From the NCBI GenBank assembly GCA_040382055.1, contig JBEIGE010000012.1, positions 11,670 to 75,669 of the forward strand: a DNA stretch of 64,000 nucleotides, given 5' to 3'. Position 1 is the first letter of the stretch. The number at the start of each line of letters is the position of its first letter. Positions 18,880 to 27,402 of this stretch are shown here, piece after piece. The DNA comes from JBEIGE01 sp040382055 (GTDB lineage Bacteria; Pseudomonadota; Gammaproteobacteria; Burkholderiales; Burkholderiaceae_C). The notes beneath the pieces were generated by a model. It worked only from the letters and a program-made list of their open reading frames with translations. It searched no databases and had not been told where the DNA came from. The translations under genes were made by a program, and so were the position numbers.

Positions 18880-19836
18880 CCACAGCTCGGCAGCCAGCCA
18901 CATGCTGACCTCGCGGTCTGTCGCGGTCTTGAGCTGCTGGTAGGCCACCTCGGCCTCGGGAAATCGGCGGCGCAAAAAGTTTAGCCACTGTTTGAGTCGC
19001 CCAGCCCGCTTGCGCGGCTCCAGTTGGGTGCACACAATGTGCCAGAACTCGGCCATCAGGGGCAACACGGTTTCCCAGATGACGTCACGTTGTGGCCCCC
19101 CTGACGCTGCACGTATGGCCAGTGCCAGTCCGGGGTCTACTACCGCACCACGCCCCAGCATGACACTGCTGCAGCCGGACTCGGCCATGCAGGCCTGCGC
19201 ATCGGCCACGCTCCAGATCTCGCCATTGGCCACTACATCCAGGCTCACTGCAGCACGGATATCGGCTATCCGCGCCCAATAAGCCGGTGGCTGGTAGGCC
19301 TGCGCCTTGGTGCGGGCATGCACCACCAGCTCACTGGCGCCCGCTTCTTCAATGGCGATGGCGTTTTCAACCGCCAAGGCATCATCCAGATAGCCCAGCC
19401 GCATCTTGGCCGATACCGGTATGTGTGCCGGTACAGCGCGGCGAACCGCACTGACAATGCGCCCAACGGTATGCGGCGTTTCCAGCAGCAGCGCGCCGCC
19501 GCCATGGCGGTTCACAATTTTGGCCGGGCAACCAAAGTTCAGGTCTATGCCCGCCGGGCCCAGCGTGGCCAGGCGCGCCGCGTTCTCGGCCATGCACGCC
19601 GGGTCTGAGCCCAGCAACTGCGGTCGCACAGGTACGCCAGACAAGGTGCATGAACCATTGAGCAGCTCGGGCACGATGCGGACAAACACCCGCTCGGGCA
19701 GCAACTGGTCGGTAATGCGGATGAACTCGGACACACAGCGGTCAATCCCGCCCACGCGGGTCAGGATGTCGCGCAGCACAAAGTCCAGCAGGCCCTCCAT
19801 GGGGGCGAGGAGGATTTGATCCTTGCTTGCAGTCAA
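18862..19836 (-). CDS. dusC: tRNA-dihydrouridine(16) synthase DusC
   Basis: A 324-residue flavin enzyme that reduces uridine to dihydrouridine in the tRNA D-loop. It begins LLAPMEGLLDFVLRDILT, has the catalytic Cys in DLNFGCPAKIVNRHGGG (C103), KMRLGY, VVHARTKAQAY with the FMN-binding Arg/His, NGEIWSV and VMLGRGAVVDPGL. The variation of these motifs fits DusC better than DusA or DusB. No ATG is available; the start is a TTG at 19836, with an in-frame stop not far upstream. The final codons form the first unit of a tandem repeat that runs on downstream. Confidence 0.9.
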   Translation of the reverse strand: MTASKDQILLAPMEGLLDFVLRDILTRVGGIDRCVSEFIRITDQLLPERVFVRIVPELLNGSCTLSGVPVRPQLLGSDPACMAENAARLATLGPAGIDLNFGCPAKIVNRHGGGALLLETPHTVGRIVSAVRRAVPAHIPVSAKMRLGYLDDALAVENAIAIEEAGASELVVHARTKAQAYQPPAYWARIADIRAAVSLDVVANGEIWSVADAQACMAESGCSSVMLGRGAVVDPGLALAIRAASGGPQRDVIWETVLPLMAEFWHIVCTQLEPRKRAGRLKQWLNFLRRRFPEAEVAYQQLKTATDREVSMWLAAELWRYDIG

Positions 19837-19915
19837 TGAGCGAAATGCCCAAATTGCATGGAATCACTGAGCATCATTGATGATGCCGGTTAAGCCGAGA
19901 TACGGTCAAACGCAC

Positions 19916-20206
19916 TCATATCGGCTGTGCCTCTAAGAGCACTTGGGCACGGAACTTCAAGGGAAGGTCACCGGGTGTCAACAAATCAACAGGAACGCCT
20001 AGCAGCTCTTCCAACTCCACCTGCAGCCCACCGAGATCGAACAGCGTAGTGCCTGGCATCGTGTCCACCAGCAAATCAATGTCGCTGCCCTCTGCGTCGC
20101 GCCCGTAGAGAATCGATCCAAAAACACGCGGATTCATGGTGCGAAAGCGTGTTGCCGCTTCCAGCACGGCGCTGCGGTTGAGGGCCAAGGTTTGCGAAGG
20201 TCTCAT
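19916..20206 (-). CDS. Small nucleotidyltransferase (MntA-like), orphan
   Basis: A 96-residue minimal nucleotidyltransferase. The family motif is present as FGSILYGRDAEGSDIDLLVD: Gly-Ser followed by the Asp-x-Asp metal pair. Such proteins are usually the MntA antitoxin half of HepT-MntA pairs, which silence the HEPN toxin HepT by AMPylation. No HepT/DUF86 gene lies on either side here: dusC is downstream and the RM gene upstream (57 bp from its stop). It may be a remnant of a toxin-antitoxin pair or act on its own. A complete pair of a different type exists at 56434-57184. Confidence 0.82.
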   Translation of the reverse strand: MRPSQTLALNRSAVLEAATRFRTMNPRVFGSILYGRDAEGSDIDLLVDTMPGTTLFDLGGLQVELEELLGVPVDLLTPGDLPLKFRAQVLLEAQPI

Positions 20207-20263
20207 GTCTTGCTTCAGATAGTCAGCATGAATGGTAGCCCAACGCCACAGAAGTACGAATCA

Positions 20264-23200
20264 TCACAGCGCCCGCGCCAGATTGAGCGCCAGCAGCCGT
20301 TTGAGGATTTCTTCGTCGGGCATGGCTGCGGTGTAGTCTTGCCATCCGTAGGCTTGGGCGACTGCGCTGTCCAGCGCCTGGTGCGCGGCATCCAGCCAGG
20401 CGGGGCGCTGGTTGTAGAGCTTGGTCAGGGTGCGCTCGGCCAGGTCTTTTTCATGCCCGGCTTTGGGCAGAATGAGGTCCGGGTAGGGGCTGGTGTCCAT
20501 GCCCAGCGGCGTGACTTCTGGCACGCGGTCGGTCCACTCTGGCGGGTTGAGCCAGTTTTCCCTCTGGTCATTGAGGCGCTTGGCGGCATTGGCAATGGCG
20601 ATGGCGTGGTTGCGCACGGCTGTTGGGGGGCTTGCGCGATCCGGGTGATGGGTTGGCAGGGCGCTCTGCTCCGTGTCCCCCGCCCGTGTTGCGGGCTCCT
20701 CCTTGACCTGCGCAGAACCCCCTACCAACCCACCACCCTGCCGGTTTTCTGTAAGACCGGCGGGAATGAGGGCACCACCCGCCAGGGTTTCGGTACGCTG
20801 GTGGGCCGTTTCCAAGGGCGTGAGGCCTGCGGGGAAGGGGAAGGTTTCGAAGCAGGACTTGGCGTTGTAGGTGGGGTCGTTTCCAACGCCATGCATGGAG
20901 GCCTGGGCGAGTGACCATGCCTCGTGAATGCGAGAACTGAGGATGCCGAAGGTGGTGTCATCAGCACGGGTGATGGCATAGAGGCGTGAATCAGGCCAGA
21001 CCTGCGAAGGCAACCAGACGAAGTAACGGTACTTGGCTACGCGAGGCGATGCAATGTATCGGGATAACGCCGCAGACGAGTTACGGTAGTCATCACCAGT
21101 GCGTCCGTGAATCCACCAATTGCGTTTGCGACTGGCATCGTTCTGTGCATCACGTTGCGGTTTGATGTGCAACTTGGCATGCGCATACGGTGCCTCAAAC
21201 AACGCCGCATCACCTTCGGACATTGCCGCACCAAAGTCAATAATCCACGTGTCGCTGTTGCGTTTGGCAATGTCCTGCCCATTGGCCCAAGGTCGGAGAA
21301 CCAATGCGTTGGACTTGCCATTTACATTGGGTTGATTGAGCCAAGCGCGCGCCAGAGAACCCGGAATGTCAAAGGCACCAACCTTGACCGGGCCTTGAAA
21401 CGCAGCACTGCCGTTGCTGCTCAAAGCTTGCGCAGTGGTCAAGTCAAGCCCGTGTGCGTTTGCCGACAGATCCGCAGGTATTCGCGGAACGCTAAAGCCA
21501 TCGAGCGTCGGCTTCTGGCTAGCGTGTCCAAAGCACACCAGTGAGACACGCACGGCTGCACCATTGTTTACCCATGGTTCGTCACTCCACGCTTCGAAGA
21601 TTTTTGTGCTTTCGCTAATCGCAGCAAGCACGACCCGATTTGAGCCAGAACGTAATGCCTGCGTAGCAACCAGCCCCGCTGCTCCCAGACCGTTCGTTTC
21701 AATCGCCTTGCGGGCTTTCTCGAACCAGTAACACACCAAATCCGCACCGCCGGGTACGCGGCCCGCGTAGACCTTGCGCAAGGTGGTCGTGTAGTCGTCG
21801 CCCAACTCAGAGCGCATTTTCTTGTCACCCAAAAACGGCGGATTTCCAATCACCACGCTGGCTCTCGGCCAGACGGCTTCGACAGGCTCAGCCCGAACGG
21901 AAGTGGGTGCGGGGGCAGCGCCAGCGTCCCCCCGCCCCATCAGGTTCTGGGGTGTGGGCGGGGCGGGTGTTGGGGCCGATTTTGGAACCGCAGGTTCATG
22001 AGGCCCCGGCATCCGCCCCGCCTGCGCCCCAGAACCTGTACCTCCACCTGTGCCCACCCCTTCGACAAGCTCAGGGCGAACGGGCTGGAAAGCAATCAAG
22101 GCATCCCGGCACTCAATATGGTCCAGCGGCTCCAAAACGGGGTTGGTCTTGAACTCGTAGCCGTGTTCAATGCGCCACTGCAACTCGCCTATCCACACCG
22201 TCACCCGCGCCAGCTCGGCAGCGTATTCATTGAGCTCTATGCCCAGCACGTTGTGCGGCCCGGTCACCAGGTCGGCCTGACGGTCCAGCCCCAAGGCGGC
22301 GGCATCCAGGTGGCTTTTGTGCTCAATGTCTTTCAGGGCTTTAAGGCCCAAAAACAGAAAGTTGCCACTGCCACAGGCCGGGTCAAGAACGCGGTAGGCT
22401 TTCAGGTCTTCCAGCCAGGCGGCAAACCTTGCCATGGCCAGCTTGGCGTGCCTGTCGTTCTTCTTGGTGCTTTTGGCCATTAGCCCTTGTAAATCCTTGG
22501 CTGTTTGCTCCCATTTTTGAAGCAAAGGGCGGATCAGCACGGGCTCGATGATGCGCATAATCGTGGCCGGGTCGGTGTAGTGCGCGCCCAACTGGCTGCG
22601 CTTGGACGGGTCCAGGCCGCGCTCGAACAGCGTGCCGAAGATGGACACGTCAATCGCGCTCCAGTTCAGGGCGGCGGCGTTGCGCAGCTCGGTCACTTCC
22701 ATGATGGTCAAGGCGGGAACCTTGACCTTTTTGAACAAGCCGCCGTTGAACCACGGAATATCGTCGTTACCGTACAGCCCGCCTTCGCGCATCACAGTAA
22801 ACAAATTGGTCAGGCCCTGGCTGAGTTTGTCGGCCGTGAGGTTTTTGTTTTTCACCAGCCCTTCAAACATGCGCCCAGGCAGCAGCCCCACGTCTTCGGC
22901 AAAAAAGCAGAACAGGCATTGGGTCAGAAAGTGCGCCACTTCGTCGGCGTACGTCAAAGCGTCCGGTGTGGGGGGCTGCAAAGTCGGCGCCGATTTCGGA
23001 ACCGCAGGTTCATGAGGCTCAGGCGTTGCGGCCTCCCATGCCAGACGCTGCCCCGGCAGCAGCGGACTAGTCCCTGGGCCTGGCCCGCGCTTGCGCAGGC
23101 CTTCAGCCAGCGTGGCAAAGCTTTTGGCGGCAGCCTCGGTGATGTCGCGGCTGGTCTTCTGGGGCCGGAAACTCTCGGGGTCCAGCCACAGGCGGCGCAA

Positions 23201-23617
23201 CAGCGCCTGCTTGTGGGGCTGGTCCAGTTCGGCCAGCAGCACGGTGTGGACTTCGCTGGGGTGGCCGTTGAACTGGGTGTGGATGCGTATGGTCAGGCGG
23301 TCACACACCACCAGCAACGGTGGGTTGGAAAGCGCCAGGCTGTAGGTCAGCAGCTGCTTGAGGGCGGTGTCCAGATTTTTGCCCGGGGCTTTGTTTTCCC
23401 AGGCAAAGTGGTTGCGGTAAAACACGTCGGCATAGCCCCGCGCCTCACCCAGAACCAAGGTGTCTTGCTCAAACAAATAATCCCCGCTGCTGCCGGGGCT
23501 GGCTACGCCCAGCAGCTGGCACAGCTCAATAAAGTGCTGCTGCGCGCCCTGACGCTCGTTGAGCTCAAAAGCCGAGCCTCCTGGCCCCCATTTGGCAATG
23601 AACTGCTGGGCGGTCAT
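20264..23617 (-). CDS. Single-chain type IIG/IIL restriction enzyme-methyltransferase carrying in-frame REP-like insertions
   Basis: An 1117-residue protein of the MmeI/YeeA class, which both cuts and methylates DNA. The N-terminal nuclease motif is visible as D64 (GYADVF) and E74-x-K76 (WENK). SAM-binding motif I is LDPACGSGNF (about residue 410) and catalytic motif IV is NPPF (about 590), as for N6-adenine methyltransferases; target-recognition and C-terminal helical regions follow. Three Pro/Gly/Ala-rich stretches interrupt the fold: about 190-210, 511-577 and 940-1010. They correspond at DNA level to REP-like sequences (see separate entries), and the peptide HEPAVPKSAPT occurs twice. The ATG at 23617 is chosen over an upstream open frame that overlaps queF. 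It starts 5 bp after queF ends. Confidence 0.88.
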   Translation of the reverse strand: MTAQQFIAKWGPGGSAFELNERQGAQQHFIELCQLLGVASPGSSGDYLFEQDTLVLGEARGYADVFYRNHFAWENKAPGKNLDTALKQLLTYSLALSNPPLLVVCDRLTIRIHTQFNGHPSEVHTVLLAELDQPHKQALLRRLWLDPESFRPQKTSRDITEAAAKSFATLAEGLRKRGPGPGTSPLLPGQRLAWEAATPEPHEPAVPKSAPTLQPPTPDALTYADEVAHFLTQCLFCFFAEDVGLLPGRMFEGLVKNKNLTADKLSQGLTNLFTVMREGGLYGNDDIPWFNGGLFKKVKVPALTIMEVTELRNAAALNWSAIDVSIFGTLFERGLDPSKRSQLGAHYTDPATIMRIIEPVLIRPLLQKWEQTAKDLQGLMAKSTKKNDRHAKLAMARFAAWLEDLKAYRVLDPACGSGNFLFLGLKALKDIEHKSHLDAAALGLDRQADLVTGPHNVLGIELNEYAAELARVTVWIGELQWRIEHGYEFKTNPVLEPLDHIECRDALIAFQPVRPELVEGVGTGGGTGSGAQAGRMPGPHEPAVPKSAPTPAPPTPQNLMGRGDAGAAPAPTSVRAEPVEAVWPRASVVIGNPPFLGDKKMRSELGDDYTTTLRKVYAGRVPGGADLVCYWFEKARKAIETNGLGAAGLVATQALRSGSNRVVLAAISESTKIFEAWSDEPWVNNGAAVRVSLVCFGHASQKPTLDGFSVPRIPADLSANAHGLDLTTAQALSSNGSAAFQGPVKVGAFDIPGSLARAWLNQPNVNGKSNALVLRPWANGQDIAKRNSDTWIIDFGAAMSEGDAALFEAPYAHAKLHIKPQRDAQNDASRKRNWWIHGRTGDDYRNSSAALSRYIASPRVAKYRYFVWLPSQVWPDSRLYAITRADDTTFGILSSRIHEAWSLAQASMHGVGNDPTYNAKSCFETFPFPAGLTPLETAHQRTETLAGGALIPAGLTENRQGGGLVGGSAQVKEEPATRAGDTEQSALPTHHPDRASPPTAVRNHAIAIANAAKRLNDQRENWLNPPEWTDRVPEVTPLGMDTSPYPDLILPKAGHEKDLAERTLTKLYNQRPAWLDAAHQALDSAVAQAYGWQDYTAAMPDEEILKRLLALNLARAL
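20645..20736. repeat. Inverted-repeat element with REP-like core (copy 2, inside RM gene)
   Basis: Arms at 20645-20661 and 20720-20736 (GTGATGGGTTGGCAGGG against its imperfect complement, 15 of 17 matching) enclose a core at 20668-20709 sharing GTGTCCCCCGCCC and CTCCTCCTTGACCT with the element at 18725-18804. It is in frame within the RM gene and encodes a disordered stretch at about residues 960-990. Confidence 0.7.
21877..21900. repeat. REP-like sequence inside RM gene (copy A)
   Basis: CTTCGACAGGCTCAGCCCGAAC followed by GG matches the widespread short repeat whose translations read VRAEPVEA or FDRLRAEG. It encodes VRAEPVEA just before the NPPF motif of the methyltransferase and lies about 180 bp from a second related copy in the same orientation. 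Confidence 0.75.
22058..22084. repeat. REP-like sequence inside RM gene (copy B)
   Basis: CTTCGACAAGCTCAGGGCGA and the following ACGGG form the second copy of the same repeat family. It encodes PVRPELVEG in the RM protein. Together with copy A it brackets a Gly/Pro-rich tract absent from a normal methyltransferase fold. Confidence 0.75.
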
Positions 23618-23622
23618 CCCCA

Positions 23623-24468
23623 CTACTGCCGGGCTGTGCGCACGTTGACCGGCATGGTTTGCGGGTGGGTGGTGCGAAACGGGTTGATGTCCAGGCCGCC
23701 ACGGCGGGTGTAACGCGCATACACGGCAAGCTTGAGCGGCTTGCAGCGCTCGCTGATGTCCATGAAGATGCGCTCCACGCACTGCTCATGAAACTCGTTG
23801 TGGTTGCGAAAACTCACCAGGTATTGCAACAAGCCTTCCTGGTCAATCGGGTGGCCGGTGTAGCTGATCTGCACGCTGCCCCAGTCTGGCTGGCCCGTCA
23901 CCAGGCAATTGCTTTTGAGCAGGTTGCTGGTCAGTACCTCGCTGACCGGGGCTTCTTGCCAGTTGGCGCGCAGCAAATCCGGGGCGGGGGTGTAGCGGGT
24001 GCAAGCCACGTCCAGGCGGTCCAGGCTCAGACCACTGAGCTCGTGCAGGGGCTGCATGTCAAATTGCTCGGTGGCAATCAGATTGACGCCCACCGAGGAG
24101 GGCGCAGCAGAGCCGCGCCAGACGGCTTCACTGATATCGGCACGGATGCGTGATTTCACCTCGTCGGCATCGGCAAACGGGGTGTTGTTGAAGCTGTTGA
24201 GGTAAAGCTTGAAGGATTTGCTCTCAACGATGTTGGGCGTCTCGCAGGGCACGGTGATGTGGGCCAGGGCTACCTGGGGCTTGCCACGCAGGTTAAGCCA
24301 GCCCAGCTCGAACGCGGTCCACAGGTCAGCCCCCATGAACGGCAGCCTGCCCTTGATACCGATCTCGTTGCGTTTGCCAAAGCGGGCAATGGGGAACAGC
24401 AGGCTGGGGTCGTACTGGTCGGCGTAGGAGGCCGCTTTGCCCAAGAGGGAATTTTCTGGCGTGGTCAT
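23623..24468 (-). CDS. queF: NADPH-dependent 7-cyano-7-deazaguanine reductase QueF
   Basis: QueF reduces the nitrile of preQ0 to the amine of preQ1, the last step before insertion into tRNA for queuosine. The 281-residue length and layout match the two-lobed long form of E. coli (282). The QueF motif ESKSFKLYLNSFN with upstream VPCETPNIV is in the first lobe, and the catalytic Cys in LLKSNCLVTGQPDWGS in the second. The C-terminal RRGGLDINPFR is typical. The RM gene begins 5 bp after its stop and may be cotranscribed; yaaA is upstream. Confidence 0.96.
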   Translation of the reverse strand: MTTPENSLLGKAASYADQYDPSLLFPIARFGKRNEIGIKGRLPFMGADLWTAFELGWLNLRGKPQVALAHITVPCETPNIVESKSFKLYLNSFNNTPFADADEVKSRIRADISEAVWRGSAAPSSVGVNLIATEQFDMQPLHELSGLSLDRLDVACTRYTPAPDLLRANWQEAPVSEVLTSNLLKSNCLVTGQPDWGSVQISYTGHPIDQEGLLQYLVSFRNHNEFHEQCVERIFMDISERCKPLKLAVYARYTRRGGLDINPFRTTHPQTMPVNVRTARQ

Positions 24469-24486
24469 GGCGTTTTCAAATGGTGT

Positions 24487-25266
24487 TCAGGGCGTGGCCA
24501 GCTTGCGGCGAAACACCATGCGTTCGGGCGATGAGACCGCGGCCTCAAAGGAATAACCGTCCAGATTGAATTTTTCCAGTTGCTTGGGCTGGGTCACGCG
24601 CTTGAGGGTGGCATAACGGGCCATGAGGCCGCGTGCGCGCTTGGCAAAGAAACTGATGATCTTGAATTGGTCGCCCTTCCAGTCCTCAAACACGCACTCC
24701 ACCACGCGCGCATTGAGGATTTTTTTGTCAACCGCCTTGAAATACTCTTGTGATGCCAGATTGACCACCACCGGTTTTTTGTCGGCTTGCAAACGGGTGT
24801 TGAGGTAGTCTGCAATCTGGGTTCCCCAGAATGTGTACAGGTCTTTGCCCTTCGGGTTGTCCAGGGCTGTGCCCATCTCCAGCCGGTAGGGTTGCATCCA
24901 GTCCAGCGGGCGCAACACGCCGTACAGGCCGCTCAAGATGCACAGGTGGTCTTGCGCCCAGGCCAGGTCTTCCGGCTTGAGGGTTTTGGCGTCCAGACCG
25001 TCATACACATCACCGTTGAAAGCCAACACCGCCTGTTTGGCGTTTTTGGCGGTGAACTTCTGATTCCAGGCCTGGTAACGCGCCACATTCAGGCTGGAGA
25101 GTGCATCGCTCAGGTTCATCAGCTCGGCAATCTGCTGCGGGGATTTTTCGCGCAACAGTGCGATCAATTGCGCCGATTGCTTCACAAACAGGGGCTGGGT
25201 GTGCGGGTTGTCGCCGCCAGGCGTCTCGTAATCAAGCGATTTGGCGGGGGAGAGTAAAAAAAGCAT
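24487..25266 (-). CDS. yaaA: Peroxide stress protein YaaA (DUF328/UPF0246)
   Basis: A 259-residue YaaA family protein that lowers free intracellular iron and so limits Fenton damage under hydrogen peroxide stress; it also binds DNA through a helix-hairpin-helix-like motif. Family landmarks are LLSPAKSLD at the start, FNGDVYDGLDA, ILSGLYGVLRPLD, MQPYRLEMGT, FWGTQIADYLN and NLASQEYFKAVD. The ATG at 25266 is preferred to a TTG two codons upstream. It heads the yaaA-queF-RM series and is separated by 51 bp from the DUF3501 gene, which has the same direction. Confidence 0.93.
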   Translation of the reverse strand: MLFLLSPAKSLDYETPGGDNPHTQPLFVKQSAQLIALLREKSPQQIAELMNLSDALSSLNVARYQAWNQKFTAKNAKQAVLAFNGDVYDGLDAKTLKPEDLAWAQDHLCILSGLYGVLRPLDWMQPYRLEMGTALDNPKGKDLYTFWGTQIADYLNTRLQADKKPVVVNLASQEYFKAVDKKILNARVVECVFEDWKGDQFKIISFFAKRARGLMARYATLKRVTQPKQLEKFNLDGYSFEAAVSSPERMVFRRKLATP

Positions 25267-25317
25267 GGGCAAAAAAAAGGCTTCGGAGGAAGCCTTGATT
25301 ATGATGAAAGCGGGGGC

Positions 25318-25908
25318 TTACTTGATATCACCGGCCAAAGAAGCCAGCGCCTCCGCGTTGATCATCACGTGGGCCGGGTAGTTGGTGTGATCACAACCCA
25401 GCTTGACGCTGGCACCGGCCTTGATGGCGGCACACATGGCAGGCGTGAACTCAAAGCGTACAAAGTGCACAGCCGAGGTTTTAACCTCGTTCTCGCGGTC
25501 CAGGTCTTCGTCGGCAATGGCGTACACATGGCCATAGCCTTCGACTTCAACAAACATGCGGTCTTCCACGCCAATCAGGCGGGCGAGTTCACGTTTGCGC
25601 TCGTTGATGTCCGGGTACTCGATCAGCATGGTGGCTTTCCAGTTCGTGCTATCGGGCACCAAGGGGGCGTAGGCCTCGATCTCCTGGCTAATGCCCTCCT
25701 CTTCAAATATTTTTTCTATGCGCAGCATTTCCTGAATCTGGTAGCGGATGGTGATTTCGCTCTCGAATTGCAGGGTGATGTGCTCGCCCAGAGCCACGCT
25801 GCGCAACCTGCGGTGGGCCATGATGTCGGCCTTGTGTTCTTTGCGGTATTTGCTGTAGGCCTCCAGAGACATCAGGCTCTCAGGGGTGATCTTTCCGGTG
25901 ATCTTCAT
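25318..25908 (-). CDS. DUF3501 family protein
   Basis: A 196-residue protein of the DUF3501 family. Recognisable features are the start MKITGKITPESLMSLEAYSK, the R-x-RSVALGEHITLQFESE segment, RYQIQEMLRIEKIFEE and the central LIEYPDINERKREL. No cofactor motif or membrane segment is seen. The ATG at 25908 has a GGAG site six bases before it. In many proteobacteria DUF3501 follows a CCG-domain Fe-S protein and rubrerythrin, as here, which suggests a shared role in handling peroxide or damaged iron centres; its own activity is unknown. Confidence 0.85.
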   Translation of the reverse strand: MKITGKITPESLMSLEAYSKYRKEHKADIMAHRRLRSVALGEHITLQFESEITIRYQIQEMLRIEKIFEEEGISQEIEAYAPLVPDSTNWKATMLIEYPDINERKRELARLIGVEDRMFVEVEGYGHVYAIADEDLDRENEVKTSAVHFVRFEFTPAMCAAIKAGASVKLGCDHTNYPAHVMINAEALASLAGDIK

Positions 25909-25933
25909 GATTAACTCCAACGTTCAGGTTTAA

Positions 25934-27283
25934 TTATTTCAATCCGTAAGCCCTACGCACCAGCGTCAAGGGGTGCTGCAGCTCAGGCACAGCCTGGCCA
26001 CTGACTTCAAAACCTTGCGCAATATGGTGCCCGCCCAGCGGGCAGTCGGAGCTAATGTAGTCGGGCTTGGAGCCGTCTTTCATGGTGGCCATGGCCTTGA
26101 CCACCGGCTTGCCGATTTTCATGGCCTGCTGATGATGCTCTTTTTTCACGCCAAAGGTACCGGCATGGCCCGAACAACGCTCAATGGTGTTGATGGTTGT
26201 CCCAGGGATCATTTTGAGCATTTCTTCGGTTTTCTTGCCGATGTTCTGCACCCGGCCATGGCAGGGAATCTGGTAGCTGATGTTGCCCAGCGATTGCGGG
26301 AAATCCACTTTCAGCAGACCGTCCCGCTTGCGTGCCATGAGGTACTCAAACGGGTCCCACATGGCTTCCTTGACCCGCTGCACGTCCGCCTCATCCGGGT
26401 ACATGAGCGGAATTTCCTGCTTGAACATCAAGGTGCAGCTGGGCACTGCGCTGAGGATGGCAAAACCGTCCTTGGCGTAGGCGGCCAGTACCGGAATATT
26501 GGCTTGTTTGCTCTGGTCTACAGAATCCAGGTCGCCGAGTTCGAGCTTGGGCATGCCACAGCATTTTTCTTTCTCAACAATGACATAGGGAATGTCGTTG
26601 TGATCCAGCACCTTGAGCAAATCATGGCCAATACCGGGCTCGTTGTAGTTCACGTAGCAGGTTGAGTAGATGGCCACTTTGCCCGGTGTTTTCTCGCCAT
26701 CGATCACGGGGTAACTCATCTGGTCCTGGGCCGAAGAGCGGAACCGGGTGGTGGCCAGCTCAGGTAACCAGGCCTCTTTGTCCACGCCCAGCACCTTTTC
26801 CATCACCGTGCGGGCGGTCTTGGTTTTGTTGATGGCGTTGACGGCCTGAACCACGATGGGAATACCGGCAAACTGACCATGCACATCGGTAGAGGCCAGC
26901 AGCTTTTCGGAGGTAGAGACCTCGCCTTTTTTGAACTTGATGGCCTTGGCACGCAGCATGGTGTGCGGGAAATCCAGGTTCCATTCGTGCGGGGGGGTGT
27001 AAGGGCACTTGGTCATGTAGCACAGGTCGCACATGAAACACTGGTCCACCACCTTCCAGTAGTCTTTTTTGTCTACACCGTCGACCTCGCCGGTTTTGGA
27101 CTCGTCCACCAGGTCAAACAGGGTCGGGAAAGACCCACACAGACTCACGCAGCGGCGGCAGCCATGACAAATGTCAAAAATACGCTCCATCTCGTGCAGC
27201 GCGGAGGCTTCGTTGTAGAAGTCGGGGTTTTTCCAATCCAGCGGGTGCCGCGTCGGAGCTTCTAGATTGCCTTCTCGGGACAT
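25934..27283 (-). CDS. Fe-S oxidoreductase with CCG domains (GlpC/HdrD-like)
   Basis: A 449-residue iron-sulfur protein. Two ferredoxin-type motifs near the N-terminus, CHGCRRCVSLC (about residues 39-49) and CFMCDLCYMTKCP (about 82-94), hold two 4Fe-4S clusters. Two cysteine-rich CCG-type regions follow: CCGMPKLELGD (about 241) and a second with CHGRVQNIG and CSGHAGTFG (about 370-400), like those of heterodisulfide reductase and GlpC. It lies between rubrerythrin (upstream) and DUF3501 (26 bp downstream), so it probably passes electrons in a peroxide-scavenging chain with rubrerythrin. The electron donor is not evident. Confidence 0.88.
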   Translation of the reverse strand: MSREGNLEAPTRHPLDWKNPDFYNEASALHEMERIFDICHGCRRCVSLCGSFPTLFDLVDESKTGEVDGVDKKDYWKVVDQCFMCDLCYMTKCPYTPPHEWNLDFPHTMLRAKAIKFKKGEVSTSEKLLASTDVHGQFAGIPIVVQAVNAINKTKTARTVMEKVLGVDKEAWLPELATTRFRSSAQDQMSYPVIDGEKTPGKVAIYSTCYVNYNEPGIGHDLLKVLDHNDIPYVIVEKEKCCGMPKLELGDLDSVDQSKQANIPVLAAYAKDGFAILSAVPSCTLMFKQEIPLMYPDEADVQRVKEAMWDPFEYLMARKRDGLLKVDFPQSLGNISYQIPCHGRVQNIGKKTEEMLKMIPGTTINTIERCSGHAGTFGVKKEHHQQAMKIGKPVVKAMATMKDGSKPDYISSDCPLGGHHIAQGFEVSGQAVPELQHPLTLVRRAYGLK

Positions 27284-27402
27284 GGTGTTACTTTCAGGAC
27301 AATGAAGGGGTCAATGAATGGGTTGAAAAAAAAGGGGGTCAAAAAGCCGGGGATTTCTGAATTGGGCACTGCACGCAATGCCCAACACGCAAAACTCAGG
27401 AA

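Noticed and set aside
22505..23713. Open frame of 402 codons on the plus strand opposite the RM gene
   Set aside because: Antisense shadow of the RM and queF genes; no recognisable domain.
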